DNA of 64,000 bases from Bradyrhizobium huanghuaihaiense (GTDB taxonomy: Bacteria > Pseudomonadota > Alphaproteobacteria > Rhizobiales > Xanthobacteraceae). The notes beneath the pieces were generated by a model. That model was not told where the DNA came from. It did not search any database and saw nothing but the letters and a program-made list of their open reading frames with translations. Of this stretch, positions 25,119 to 33,642 are shown in pieces; position 1 is the stretch's first letter, and each line of letters begins with the position of its first letter. The stretch is from NCBI RefSeq assembly GCF_007830635.1, contig NZ_VLLA01000003.1, positions 124,001 to 188,000 of the forward strand, read 5' to 3'. The translations under genes and the position numbers were made by a program.

Positions 25119-26651
25119 TCACAACGGCAAATTGTCGTGCTTCTTCGCCGGCATTTCCGTCTTCTTGTCCTTCAGCATCGCCAGCGCGCGGGCGATGCGT
25201 TTGCGGGTCGAGTGCGGCATGATGACGTCGTCGATGTAGCCGCGCTCGGCGGCGATGAACGGCGACAGGAAGCGGTCCTCGTATTCCTTGGTGCGGGCGG
25301 CGATCTTGTCGGGGTCGCCGATGTCACTGCGGAAGATGATCTCGACCGCGCCCTTGGCGCCCATCACGGCGATCTGGGCGGTCGGCCAGGCGTAGTTCAT
25401 GTCGGCGCCGATCTCCTTGGAGGCCATGACGTCGAAGGCACCGCCATAGGCCTTGCGGGTGATGACGGTGACGAGCGGCACGGTGCACTGCGAATAGGCG
25501 AACAGCAGCTTTGCGCCGTGCTTGATCAGGCCGCCATATTCCTGCGCGGTGCCCGGCAGGAAGCCCGGAACGTCGACGAAGGTGACGATCGGGATGTTGA
25601 AGGCGTCGCAGAATCGGACGAAGCGCGCCGCTTTCCGCGACGCATCAGAGTCGAGCACGCCGGCCAGCACCATCGGCTGGTTGGCGACGAAGCCGACGGT
25701 GCGGCCGGCGATGCGGCCAAAGCCCGTGACGATGTTCTTGGCGAAGGATTCCGCGATCTCGAAGAAGTCGCCCTCGTCCACGACCTTCAGGATCAGCTCC
25801 TTCATGTCGTAAGGCTTGTTCGGATTGTCGGGGATCAGCGTGTCCAGGGAATCGTCGAGGCGCTCGATCGAATCGAAGCTCGGCCATTCCGGCACGCCGT
25901 CGGTGTTGTTCGACGGCAGGAAGTCGATCAGGCGCCGCATCTGCAGCAGCGTCTCGACGTCGTTCTCGAAGGCGCCGTCCGCGATCGAGGAGCGCGTGGC
26001 GTGCACCGAGGCGCCGCCGAGCTCCTCGGCGGTGACGACCTCGTTGGTGACGGTCTTCACCACGTCGGGGCCGGTGACGAACATGTAGCTGGTGTTCTTC
26101 ACCATGAAGATGAAGTCGGTCATGGCCGGCGAATAGACGTCGCCGCCGGCACAGGGCCCCATGATGACGGAGATCTGCGGGATCACGCCCGAGGCCAGCA
26201 CGTTGCGGCGGAACACATAGGAATAACCGGCGAGCGCAGCGACGCCCTCCTGGATGCGGGCGCCGCCGGCGTCATAGAGGCCGATGATGGGCGCCCGCGC
26301 CTTCATCGCCATGTCCTGGAGTTTCGTGATCTTCAGCGCGTGGGTCTCGGACAGCGACCCGCCGAACACCGTGAAGTCTTTGGCAAAGACAAACGTCTTG
26401 CGGCCGTTGACGGTGCCCCATCCCGTGACGACACCGTCGCCAGGCACCTTGGACTTCTCCATGCCGAACTCGGTGGAGCGGTGCTCGACGAACATGTCGA
26501 ACTCCTCGAACGATCCCTTGTCGAGCAAGAGCTCGATGCGCTCGCGCGCGGTCAGCTTGCCGCGGGCGTGCTGCGCCTCGATGCGCTTCTCCCCGCCGCC
26601 GAGCTTTGCGCCGGCACGACGATCTTCAAGGGCGTCCAGGATGTGTTTCAT
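25119..26651 (-). CDS. pccB: Propionyl-CoA carboxylase beta chain (acyl-CoA carboxyltransferase)
   Basis: A 510-residue carboxyltransferase of standard beta-chain length. It has the N-terminal and C-terminal crotonase-like halves with their Gly-rich oxyanion loops, [19 protein letters not shown] and [19 protein letters not shown]. It transfers CO2 from biotin to propionyl-CoA (or another short acyl-CoA), feeding methylmalonyl-CoA. The biotin carboxylase/carrier alpha subunit is not in the window. The start at 26651 (MKHILDAL) has GGCGGGAGCAA upstream. Confidence 0.93.
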   Translation of the reverse strand: MKHILDALEDRRAGAKLGGGEKRIEAQHARGKLTARERIELLLDKGSFEEFDMFVEHRSTEFGMEKSKVPGDGVVTGWGTVNGRKTFVFAKDFTVFGGSLSETHALKITKLQDMAMKARAPIIGLYDAGGARIQEGVAALAGYSYVFRRNVLASGVIPQISVIMGPCAGGDVYSPAMTDFIFMVKNTSYMFVTGPDVVKTVTNEVVTAEELGGASVHATRSSIADGAFENDVETLLQMRRLIDFLPSNNTDGVPEWPSFDSIERLDDSLDTLIPDNPNKPYDMKELILKVVDEGDFFEIAESFAKNIVTGFGRIAGRTVGFVANQPMVLAGVLDSDASRKAARFVRFCDAFNIPIVTFVDVPGFLPGTAQEYGGLIKHGAKLLFAYSQCTVPLVTVITRKAYGGAFDVMASKEIGADMNYAWPTAQIAVMGAKGAVEIIFRSDIGDPDKIAARTKEYEDRFLSPFIAAERGYIDDVIMPHSTRKRIARALAMLKDKKTEMPAKKHDNLPL

Positions 26652-26790
26652 TTGCTCCCGCCAGGTCTTAAGTGATGCGGGGTTCTAACACGGCATTTTG
26701 CGGCCCGGAAAGCCGCTTTCGTCGTCGCAGGGCTGCCCTGCCGTAGCGGGAAAGCACAAGGAATTACAAATTTTTGTCCGGGAGACGAGC

Positions 26791-27195
26791 ATGACGGAAG
26801 GAACGGCCGAGACGGGCGCGGCGACCGGCGGCGTCAACATCCTGCTGCGGCTGGAGGGCCTGACCCTGTTTGTGGGCATGGTGATGCTCTACGCGGCCTG
26901 GGATGGGTCGTGGCTGGTGTTTGCCCTGCTGTTCTTCGTGCCCGATCTGAGCTTCCTGGCATACCTGTCCGACGCCAAATTCGGCGCGATGGTCTACAAC
27001 GCCGCCCACAGCTACATGGCGCCGGTGACGCTGCTGACGCTGGGCTTCGGCCTTGCCTCGCCCCTCACCCTGTCCATCGCCTTGATCTGGCTCGCCCATA
27101 TCGGCATCGACCGGGCGCTCGGCTACGGCCTGAAATATTCCGCCGGGTTCGGCTTCACCCATCTCGGCCGGATCGGGCGGCAGAGGGATGCCTGA
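26791..27195 (+). CDS. DUF4260 membrane protein
   Basis: A 134-residue protein with three to four hydrophobic helices. WLVFALLFFVPDLSFLAYLS, then AHSYMAPVTLL and WLAHIGIDRALGYGLKY, match DUF4260. Function unknown. The start at 26791 has GGGAGACGAGC upstream; the frame extends upstream to 26698 without a ribosome site. Confidence 0.82.
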   Translation: MTEGTAETGAATGGVNILLRLEGLTLFVGMVMLYAAWDGSWLVFALLFFVPDLSFLAYLSDAKFGAMVYNAAHSYMAPVTLLTLGFGLASPLTLSIALIWLAHIGIDRALGYGLKYSAGFGFTHLGRIGRQRDA

Positions 27196-27216
27196 TCTCC
27201 CGCTTCGGCTGACTGC

Positions 27217-27302
27217 GTAGCCCGGATGGAGCGGAGCGTAATCCGGGACAAGTGCGGCGCGGGCGCGATCCCCGGATTGCGCTGCGCTCCATCCGGGCTA
27301 CG
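27217..27302. repeat. Palindromic intergenic repeat (family B)
   Basis: cgtagcccggatggagcg ... cgctccatccgggctacgg with inner gtaatccggg / ccccggattgc. Confidence 0.88.
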
Positions 27303-27440
27303 GGACCGTATCTGCCGCGCTTGCCGGTTGACCGGGCCGGCCGATTCAGGCTTGCTTCAAGCCTTGCGATCAGGCGCCGAATGTTGCGTGAGCCAAGTCG
27401 GTACGGCGGCGGTCATCATGCCCTGGCTCAAGCATCACCC

Positions 27441-28037
27441 ATGTCCGCGACGGTCGTCCCACTGCCGCCGAACCCATCGTCCGAAACCATCGACTTCCTG
27501 CGGCGCATGGCCAGCATGGTGTCGGGGCGGAACGGTGAGATGCTGCTGCGCGCAGCCAGCATGATCGAGTCGCTGAGCCAGCGCGCGATGTCGGCCGAAC
27601 GGCTGTATCATCAGGCGCAGGAAGAGAGCGCGCGCAGCACCGAGCTGCGCGAGGCCGCCGAGCTCGCCTCCGATGCCATGGTCGGCCAGATCGAGGCGCT
27701 GCAGAGACAGCTTGCGGACGTCACCGCGGCGGCGGCCGCCGAGCGCGCGGCCTTCGAAGCCGAGCGCAACAAGTTGCTCGGCCTGATGCAGCACGCAGAG
27801 AGTCACATCGGCAAGCTCACGAGCGAGCTCGACAGCTTGCGCGCCTCCGTGGACAGTTTCAACGAGACCGTGGTCTCGGTGCCGATCGAGGTGCTGCGGC
27901 TGGCGCGGACGCAGTTCGATTATCTCTCCAGCTGCTTTGCGCGCCGCGGCGACGTGATCTCGCGGGCGATGAGCGAGATCGGCGGCTTTGCCATCGACCA
28001 GGCGCTGACGGCGAAGAAGCCGGCGGACAAGGGCTGA
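27441..28037 (+). CDS. Hypothetical coiled-coil protein
   Basis: A 198-residue, soluble, almost wholly helical protein. Residues 45-150 are coiled-coil, rich in Glu, Arg, Ala and Gln. No domain is recognised and there is no signal peptide. ATG at 27441 (MSATVVPLPP) is the likeliest start, but no good ribosome site precedes it, and the frame is open back through the repeat to 27252. Stands alone between DUF4260 and the next hydrolase. Confidence 0.68.
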   Translation: MSATVVPLPPNPSSETIDFLRRMASMVSGRNGEMLLRAASMIESLSQRAMSAERLYHQAQEESARSTELREAAELASDAMVGQIEALQRQLADVTAAAAAERAAFEAERNKLLGLMQHAESHIGKLTSELDSLRASVDSFNETVVSVPIEVLRLARTQFDYLSSCFARRGDVISRAMSEIGGFAIDQALTAKKPADKG

Positions 28038-28109
28038 GACCGTCGCGCGTCAAATTGACAGCGCGCAGGTCCGTTGCTCTACTCCCCGAAAATCAAGAGG
28101 GAGGATCCG

Positions 28110-29102
28110 ATGCCGACGGCATTCCGCGCCGCCATGGTGCTCATTGCGCTCTGCGTTTCCACTGTGCTCGCCAATGCGCAGGCGCTTCCCAAGGAAGTCG
28201 CCACGCGCGCCGAGATCTACCCGATCCCCTCGCTCACCCTCTCCGACCAGCAATTTCTCAGCGGCGATGCCGCCGCGGGCAAGGCGGTGACGGTTGCCGG
28301 CGAATTCCGCGTTGCGCAAGGCACCGGCAAGCTGCCGGTCGTGGTGCTGATGCACGGCTCCAGCGGTGTCGGCGCCACCACCGAGGCCTGGGTGCACGCC
28401 TTCAACGCCATGGGCATCTCGACCTTCGTGATCGACGGCTTCACCGGCCGCGGGCTGACGGTGGTGGGGCCGAGCCAGGCCCTGCTCGGCCGGCTCAACC
28501 TGATCGTCGACATCTACCGCTCGCTGGAGATCCTGGCGAAGCACCCGCGCGTCGACCCCGACCGCATCGTGCTGATGGGTTTTTCGCGCGGCGGCCAGGC
28601 GACGCTTTATGCGAGCCTGGAGCGCTTCAACAAGCTCTGGAACAAGTCCGGCATCCAGTTCGCAGCGTACATCCCGTTCTATCCGGACTGCTCGACGACC
28701 TATGTCGGCGATAGCGAGATCGCCGCGCGCCCGATCCGCATCTTCCACGGCACGCCCGACGACTACAATCCCGTGAGGAGCTGCAAGGCCTTCGTCGAGC
28801 GGCTCAAGAGCGCCGGGCGGGACGTCGTGCTGACCGAATATCCCGACAGCGCGCACGGCTTTGACAGTGGCCTGCTCGGGGTCAACACCGTTGCCGTGTC
28901 GGCGAATGCGCAGACCGTGCGCAACTGCAAGATCAGGGAAGGTGACGGCGGCGTGCTGATGAACGGCGATACGAATGCGCCGTTCTCCTACAAGGATTCC
29001 TGCGTCGAGCTCAATCCGCATGTCGGCGGCAATCCGGCGACCGCCGCGGAGTCGCGCAAGGCCGTGGAGGAGTTTTTGCAGGTGTTGTTCAAGCTGGGAT
29101 GA
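28110..29102 (+). CDS. Exported dienelactone hydrolase-family protein
   Basis: A 330-residue protein with a signal peptide (about 1-24, ANAQA) and a dienelactone-hydrolase/alpha-beta-hydrolase core. The nucleophile elbow is MGFSRGG with Ser159, the acid is probably in HGTPDDYNP, and the His is in DSAHGF. Classical dienelactone hydrolase uses Cys, so this Ser form is more likely an esterase or carboxylesterase. The substrate is unknown. GAGGGAGGATCCG precedes the ATG. Confidence 0.87.
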   Translation: MPTAFRAAMVLIALCVSTVLANAQALPKEVATRAEIYPIPSLTLSDQQFLSGDAAAGKAVTVAGEFRVAQGTGKLPVVVLMHGSSGVGATTEAWVHAFNAMGISTFVIDGFTGRGLTVVGPSQALLGRLNLIVDIYRSLEILAKHPRVDPDRIVLMGFSRGGQATLYASLERFNKLWNKSGIQFAAYIPFYPDCSTTYVGDSEIAARPIRIFHGTPDDYNPVRSCKAFVERLKSAGRDVVLTEYPDSAHGFDSGLLGVNTVAVSANAQTVRNCKIREGDGGVLMNGDTNAPFSYKDSCVELNPHVGGNPATAAESRKAVEEFLQVLFKLG

Positions 29103-29126
29103 GACCGCCTGCTCCACACGCGCTGC

Positions 29127-29205
29127 CGTAGGGTGGGCAAAGCGGAGCGTGCCCACCAACTAGATGATGGTGGGCACGGCGCTGCGCGCCTTTGCCCACC
29201 CTACG
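29127..29205. repeat. Palindromic intergenic repeat (family C)
   Basis: cgtagggtgggcaaagcggagcgtgcccacc ... ggtgggcacgg ... tttgcccaccctacg. Related copies at 16037 and 41307. Confidence 0.88.
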
Positions 29206-29236
29206 GCTCCTCGGCCATGGGAGACACCGCATACTC

Positions 29237-29324
29237 CGTCATTGCGAGCGCAGCGAAGCAATCCAGAATCTTCCCGCGGCAGCAGTCTGGATTGCTTCGT
29301 CGCAAGAGCTCCTCGCAATGACGG
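29237..29324. repeat. Palindromic intergenic repeat (family A)
   Basis: cgtcattgcgagcgcagcga ... agctcctcgcaatgacgg, with gcaatccagaatc / cagtctggattgc inner arms. It lies between the convergent hydrolase and beta-lactamase genes. Confidence 0.9.
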
Positions 29325-29351
29325 TGATGGAGCGGCGCCGGCGCGACAGCG

Positions 29352-30209
29352 CTAGATCGCGCCGATCTCGGCAAGGCAGGCTTGCGTCAGCGGCATGCGC
29401 TCGCCGACGAGGCGCGGCTCCTTGCAATCCATGTTGAGCGCGAACACGGTGTGCGCCTCGCCCTTCTCGGCCCAGCCGACCATCCAGCCGAGCGATGGCT
29501 CGCCGCGCTCGGCACCCAGGAGACCGGACTTGGCGCGGATGACGCTGTCGCCGACCTTGGTCACCGGCAGGATATCGGCGACGAGGTCCTGGCTCCGCTT
29601 TGAGATCGGCAGCGCGCGGCGGCGCAGACGGTCGACGAAGTCGATCTGCTCGACCGGATCGATGCGCAAATTTCCGGTGAGCCAGAACTGGTCGATGCCG
29701 CCGCCGATGTCGCGATTGCCGTAGTCGAACTCGTCGACATATTTCTGCATGCGCTCCTGCCCGATGCGGCGCGCGATCTCCTGATAGACCGGCACCGCGC
29801 TGACAGCGATCGCGCTGCGCAACGTGTGATCCTTGTTCCAGGCTTCGATCGGCCGCTTGACGCCGTCCCAGGGAAACACGTCCTTGTCGGGATCAGCGAC
29901 GACACCGGTCTCGAGCGCGATCAGCGAGTTCGGAATCTTGAAGGTCGAGGCCGGCAGCTTGCCCTCGCCCGAGCGCTCCTTGTCGCTGGCGACGATCAGG
30001 TAGTCCTCGACCTTGTAGCCGACGAAGGTGCCTGAGGTGCCGAGATCGGTGAAACGCTTTGCGAGGCTGTCGCGGATCTCGTTGCGCGGCGGCGCGACAT
30101 GGGCGAGTGCACGTGACGGCAATGTGGCGGCTGCGGCGAGAAGGCCGAAGGTGGAGCGGCGGGTGAGCAAGAGCGGGATCCGGTAAATGATGAAGGTGGC
30201 CGCGACCAT
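29352..30209 (-). CDS. Class D (OXA-type) beta-lactamase homologue
   Basis: A 285-residue serine beta-lactamase-like protein. All class D landmarks are present: STFK with active Ser88 and Lys91, SAV at 137-139, YGN at 163-165, FWL near 175, and KSG at 227-229 in place of KTG. The N-terminus has TRRSTFGLLAAAATLP, which looks like a twin-arginine signal. If translated from the first ATG it would have 15 extra hydrophobic residues before the RR; a start a little downstream is possible. Expected to be periplasmic. Whether it hydrolyses any clinical beta-lactam is unknown. Confidence 0.88.
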   Translation of the reverse strand: MVAATFIIYRIPLLLTRRSTFGLLAAAATLPSRALAHVAPPRNEIRDSLAKRFTDLGTSGTFVGYKVEDYLIVASDKERSGEGKLPASTFKIPNSLIALETGVVADPDKDVFPWDGVKRPIEAWNKDHTLRSAIAVSAVPVYQEIARRIGQERMQKYVDEFDYGNRDIGGGIDQFWLTGNLRIDPVEQIDFVDRLRRRALPISKRSQDLVADILPVTKVGDSVIRAKSGLLGAERGEPSLGWMVGWAEKGEAHTVFALNMDCKEPRLVGERMPLTQACLAEIGAI

Positions 30210-30245
30210 GCAGCCGCTACGTGGTGAAACGATGACAGCTTGTTT

Positions 30246-30509
30246 CTACCGCCCCCGGCCCGACAGCCGCAGCACGAACACCAGCACTTCGGCGACGGCC
30301 TTGTAGAGATCCGGCGGAATCTCCTCGCCGAGCTCGACCTTGGAGAGCGCGCCGGCCAAAATTTCGTTTTCCTCGATCGGGATGTCGTTGGCCTTGGCGA
30401 TCTCGACGATCTTTTCGCCGATCGTGCCCTTGCCCTTGGCGACGACGACGGGCGCGCCAGAGCCCTTCTCGTAGTGCAGCGCGATCGCGAGCTTGGATGG
30501 ATCGCTCAT
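30246..30509 (-). CDS. FlhB C-terminal-domain homologue (FlhX/EscU-YscU-HrcU cytoplasmic type)
   Basis: An 87-residue soluble protein that is collinear with the cytoplasmic domain of FlhB after its autocleavage site. It shows ALHYEKGSGAPVVVAKG, then the EIAKANDIPIEENE and EIPPDLYKAVAEVL segments. The membrane part and the NPTH cleavage motif are absent. It could act as a stand-in for the cleaved FlhB tail in the substrate switch of flagellar or type III export. Its ATG overlaps the FliK stop by 4 bases (ATGA), so the two are coupled. Confidence 0.88.
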   Translation of the reverse strand: MSDPSKLAIALHYEKGSGAPVVVAKGKGTIGEKIVEIAKANDIPIEENEILAGALSKVELGEEIPPDLYKAVAEVLVFVLRLSGRGR

Positions 30510-32131
30510 GTGGCGCGGTCCAGGAAGTGGCCGGCGCGGGCCGGCGCCGGCTGCGGCGGCGTGCCGTCGCGCACGACGATATCGCCGGGCTTGAGCTCGG
30601 CCCTGGACATCGCCTGGCTGAGCTCGCCGATCCCGGCGCGGAGCTGCTGCGCGGTTGCCGGCCGCTCCGCCCACATCCGCACGAAGGTCTTGTCGCCGTT
30701 CAATGTGATCAGCGCGTGCACGGGCCCGGCCGGCTCGACATTGAGCGCGAAGCGCGCGCGCCAGGCGCGCTTGGCGGGATCGGCGGATTCGTTGCCGCCA
30801 TCGCGCGAGATCTCGAACTGCGCCATCGCGGTGCCCTGCGGGGTCGCGAACGGGATCTCGAAATTCCACTGCGGCACGGCCGGATCGATGCGGTGACCAG
30901 AGGCATCCGTGCGATCGGGGAGCGAGGCAACCTGCAACAATGTCTGCCGCGCGATCGCGGCATCGGTGTCATCGAGCAGACGATGCACGGTCGCGGCCAG
31001 AGGTGCGTCCGGCGCAAGCGATGGCAAAGCGACAGGCTGCGACGATGGCAGCGCGCCGCGGAGCGGCGGCGGTGTGGTCGCGCGCGCGGCGGCCTCGAAC
31101 ACGTGACCATCCGGCACGGCCTTGCTGGAGCCCGGCAAATTGCCGAGCATGCGCGGCAGGTTCTGCGTGACCTCTTGCAGCAGGCTCGCGGCAAGGCCTG
31201 CGGACATGGTTCGCGGCACCGCGGCTTGCGGATTGCCGCCCGCCATCTCCGCCAGCACGGCGGCGGCAAGCGCGCCGCGCGACAACTGCGTCGGTTGGGC
31301 GATCTGCGCGTCGGGCGACGGCAACACTGCCTGCGTGGTCTGACCTGCCACCAAAGCTGCGGAAGCTGCGGTCTGCGGCGTGGCCGCGGCACTCGTCGGC
31401 AGCGCGGCGCCTTGCGCCGGCGCCGGCGGCACGGTGGTCTCAAGGGTGGCCAGGGTCTGGCGCAGCACCAGCAGCGCGGCCTTCAAGTCCGGCGTCGCGC
31501 CAGGAGACGGCGTTGTGCCTGCGGCCAATGAGGCTTCGAGGAAGAGCCCGGACTTGTTGAATGCGGATTCGATATCGCCGCCATCAAGCGCGGTGTTGAG
31601 CGGCGTCTGCTGCGCCAGCACGTCCAGCACCGCCTGCTTCAATCCCGCTGGCAAATCACTGCTTGTCACGACGGAGGCCAAATTGGCGAACAGCGGCGCC
31701 TGGCTGCCCTGTTTCGTCACGGCCTCGGCCGAAGCGGCGCTGACGGCGACCTGCTCGGACGGGGTCAGGGTATTGCGCGCCGGGACTGCCGACGGCGCAA
31801 GCGGCGGGCTGTCCACCAGCGAGGCCGCGCGCGGCGTCAGCGTAATCTGATCGGCGCTCGCCTCGCCTGCCCCGTTCATCACGGCGAGCCGGATCGTGCC
31901 GTCGTTCTGCGACACCGCGAGCTGGAGGTTTTGCCCCGGCGTCAGCGCCACCTCCGACATCACGTCCATCGAGAGATTGGCGATCGCGATCCGCACCAGA
32001 TTGTCGGCCATCACGCTGACGACCCTTGCGTCGACGACGCTGCCGGCCTGAAGCACGAGATCGGGCGTCGTCGCATCAGCCACGGGGCTGGCGGCATTGA
32101 CGGGAACGATCGAGCTTATCGGCGTCGGCAT
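30506..32131 (-). CDS. fliK: Flagellar hook-length control protein FliK-like
   Basis: A 541-residue protein. A long low-complexity Ala/Pro/Thr-rich N-terminal region is followed by a folded C-terminal domain with WNFEIPFATPQGTAMAQFEI and FALNVEPAGPVHALITLNG, which is the FliK C-terminal domain. FliK measures hook length and contacts FlhB to change export substrate. No flagellar structural gene is near, and its partner in this unit is the detached FlhB tail. The ATG at 32131 (MPTPISSIVPV) is preferred over a frame opening at 32299 that lies in the ATP12 gene. Confidence 0.82.
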   Translation of the reverse strand: MPTPISSIVPVNAASPVADATTPDLVLQAGSVVDARVVSVMADNLVRIAIANLSMDVMSEVALTPGQNLQLAVSQNDGTIRLAVMNGAGEASADQITLTPRAASLVDSPPLAPSAVPARNTLTPSEQVAVSAASAEAVTKQGSQAPLFANLASVVTSSDLPAGLKQAVLDVLAQQTPLNTALDGGDIESAFNKSGLFLEASLAAGTTPSPGATPDLKAALLVLRQTLATLETTVPPAPAQGAALPTSAAATPQTAASAALVAGQTTQAVLPSPDAQIAQPTQLSRGALAAAVLAEMAGGNPQAAVPRTMSAGLAASLLQEVTQNLPRMLGNLPGSSKAVPDGHVFEAAARATTPPPLRGALPSSQPVALPSLAPDAPLAATVHRLLDDTDAAIARQTLLQVASLPDRTDASGHRIDPAVPQWNFEIPFATPQGTAMAQFEISRDGGNESADPAKRAWRARFALNVEPAGPVHALITLNGDKTFVRMWAERPATAQQLRAGIGELSQAMSRAELKPGDIVVRDGTPPQPAPARAGHFLDRAT

Positions 32132-32187
32132 CTCAGGAGCCCGGGGGAATGCTAGTCCCACCCTAAGGCCCCCTCGTAAACCTCTCG

Positions 32188-32982
32188 TTAAGGACCTTGG
32201 GCCGCGGGCGGCTTCATGGCCGCCAGAACCGTCACAGCGGCCTGAAAATCCTTCAGGCGGGCGGCGCGGCGGGCGGCCGCCTCCTCGTCCACGCCCCATT
32301 GTTCGGCGTTCCAGTCCTCATCGACATGGGCGGCGGCCCAGACCTGGTCCGCATCGCGCACGCCATGGGCGAGCGCCAACGCCAGCAGCGCCGAGCCGGT
32401 CAGGGTCGTCACCACGTGGAGGGCTGCGACCGACCAGGCATCGCCGGGCAGCGCGGCGCGGGCGGCCTTCAGCGCCTCGTCCGGCTGTTTCACATGCATG
32501 ACGCCCTCGGACAGGATGAAATGCGCGCCCAGCGTCTCCGCGGCCCAGAACAGCACGGGGTCCCAATGCGTGGCCTCACGGGCGACCAGCCCCTCGGGAT
32601 GGCCGGCCCGATAGAACAGCAGATCGGACTCGAAGTATTTTGCAAGATCGTCGCTGACGAGCTCGACACGGTCGACGACGCCCTCGACCACGCTGTTGGC
32701 GATCCGGGTCAGCGGCATGGTGACAGGGTCGATCGTCTCGCCCTGGGCCGCCCATTCCGCGGCCACCGCATCGGCCAGCGCGCGCGCGGGGATCGCCACC
32801 TGACGGCCGGAGGGCGTACGGATCGGCTTGCCGTCGAGCGTGATGGCAAAGCCGCCCTCGGCATCCGTGACGCCGGCCTCCTTATAGAAGCGCTTGCGCA
32901 GCGGCGTGCGCGCGGACTGGCGCGCCGATTCCCGCGGATCCGGCGGGGGCTGGCCTGCTGCTTCTTCGAACAATTCGCGCAT
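32188..32982 (-). CDS. ATP12-family F1-ATPase assembly chaperone
   Basis: A 264-residue alphaproteobacterial ATP12 homologue. It begins with a basic N-terminal stretch (TPLRKRFYKEAGVTD), then LDGKPIRTPSG, a central LLFYRAGHPE with the family Tyr-Arg, and late GALLALALAHG-like helices. ATP12 binds the F1 alpha subunit before assembly of the ATP synthase. ATG at 32982 (MRELFEEA) is selected because the open frame upstream to 33465 is a shadow of the opposite gene. The FliK start is 56 bases downstream on the same strand. Confidence 0.9.
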   Translation of the reverse strand: MRELFEEAAGQPPPDPRESARQSARTPLRKRFYKEAGVTDAEGGFAITLDGKPIRTPSGRQVAIPARALADAVAAEWAAQGETIDPVTMPLTRIANSVVEGVVDRVELVSDDLAKYFESDLLFYRAGHPEGLVAREATHWDPVLFWAAETLGAHFILSEGVMHVKQPDEALKAARAALPGDAWSVAALHVVTTLTGSALLALALAHGVRDADQVWAAAHVDEDWNAEQWGVDEEAAARRAARLKDFQAAVTVLAAMKPPAAQGP

Positions 32983-33057
32983 GTGAGTTTTCGGTCCCGG
33001 TCGCTGGATGCTAGGCTTGTAAGATAAGACCTGTGGCCGATAAAGCGAGCGGCGGGC

Positions 33058-33504
33058 ATGAGGGAACTTGCGGGCATTGGGGCCCTGTTGGCAGGACTTT
33101 GGCTGGCCGCGGCGGAGGCAGGTTTCCGCAGCCCGGAATCGCTGGTCCGCAACGTCTATGCCCATTACGGCGAAGGCGCGCCGGAGCTGTCGAAAGGCCT
33201 GCCGCGCGACGCCGTGACCGCCCGCCAGTTCTTCGATCCGCCCCTGCGCAAGGCCTGGAGCACGCCGAGGATCGAGCCCTATGATTTCCTGGTGCAGAGC
33301 CCGAGCTGGAAGCTCGGCCCGGTCGCGATTGAGATCGTCCGCAAGCAGTACGACAAGACCTATGTCGCGGCGAATTTCGACAATCACGGCCGCCGGGTGG
33401 TGCTGAACTTCGTCCTCGTGAACGGGCCCGAGGGCTGGCTGATCACTGATGTCGAGAGCCCGCACGACTCCTTGCGGATGTTTCTGGAGCAGTTTCGGAA
33501 TTGA
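33058..33504 (+). CDS. Exported small protein, DUF3828-like
   Basis: A 148-residue protein with an N-terminal hydrophobic segment (GALLAGLWLAAAEAG) acting as signal or anchor. A compact domain follows, with FRSPESLVRNVYAHYGEGAP, then a two-stranded stretch ending in NFVLVNGPEGWLITDVESP. This resembles DUF3828, which is of unknown function. Divergent from the ATP12 gene, with 75 bases shared between the two starts. Confidence 0.72.
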   Translation: MRELAGIGALLAGLWLAAAEAGFRSPESLVRNVYAHYGEGAPELSKGLPRDAVTARQFFDPPLRKAWSTPRIEPYDFLVQSPSWKLGPVAIEIVRKQYDKTYVAANFDNHGRRVVLNFVLVNGPEGWLITDVESPHDSLRMFLEQFRN

Positions 33505-33532
33505 GGGTGGCCAACCACTGCTGTCTCCGCAC

Positions 33533-33620
33533 CGTCATTGCGAGCGCAGCGAAGCAATCCAGAATCTTTCCGCGGAGGCAGTCTGGATTGCTTCGTCGCA
33601 AGAGATCCTCGCAATGACGG
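33533..33620. repeat. Palindromic intergenic repeat (family A)
   Basis: ccgtcattgcgagcgcagcg ... agatcctcgcaatgacgg with inner gcaatccagaatc / gtctggattgc. It lies between convergent genes. Confidence 0.9.
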
Positions 33621-33642
33621 GGCTAGCAGCGGAGCTCAGCCC

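Noticed and set aside
25047-26675. Plus-strand open frame of 542 residues
   Set aside because: Antisense to pccB, with no domain and composition typical of a reverse-frame shadow.
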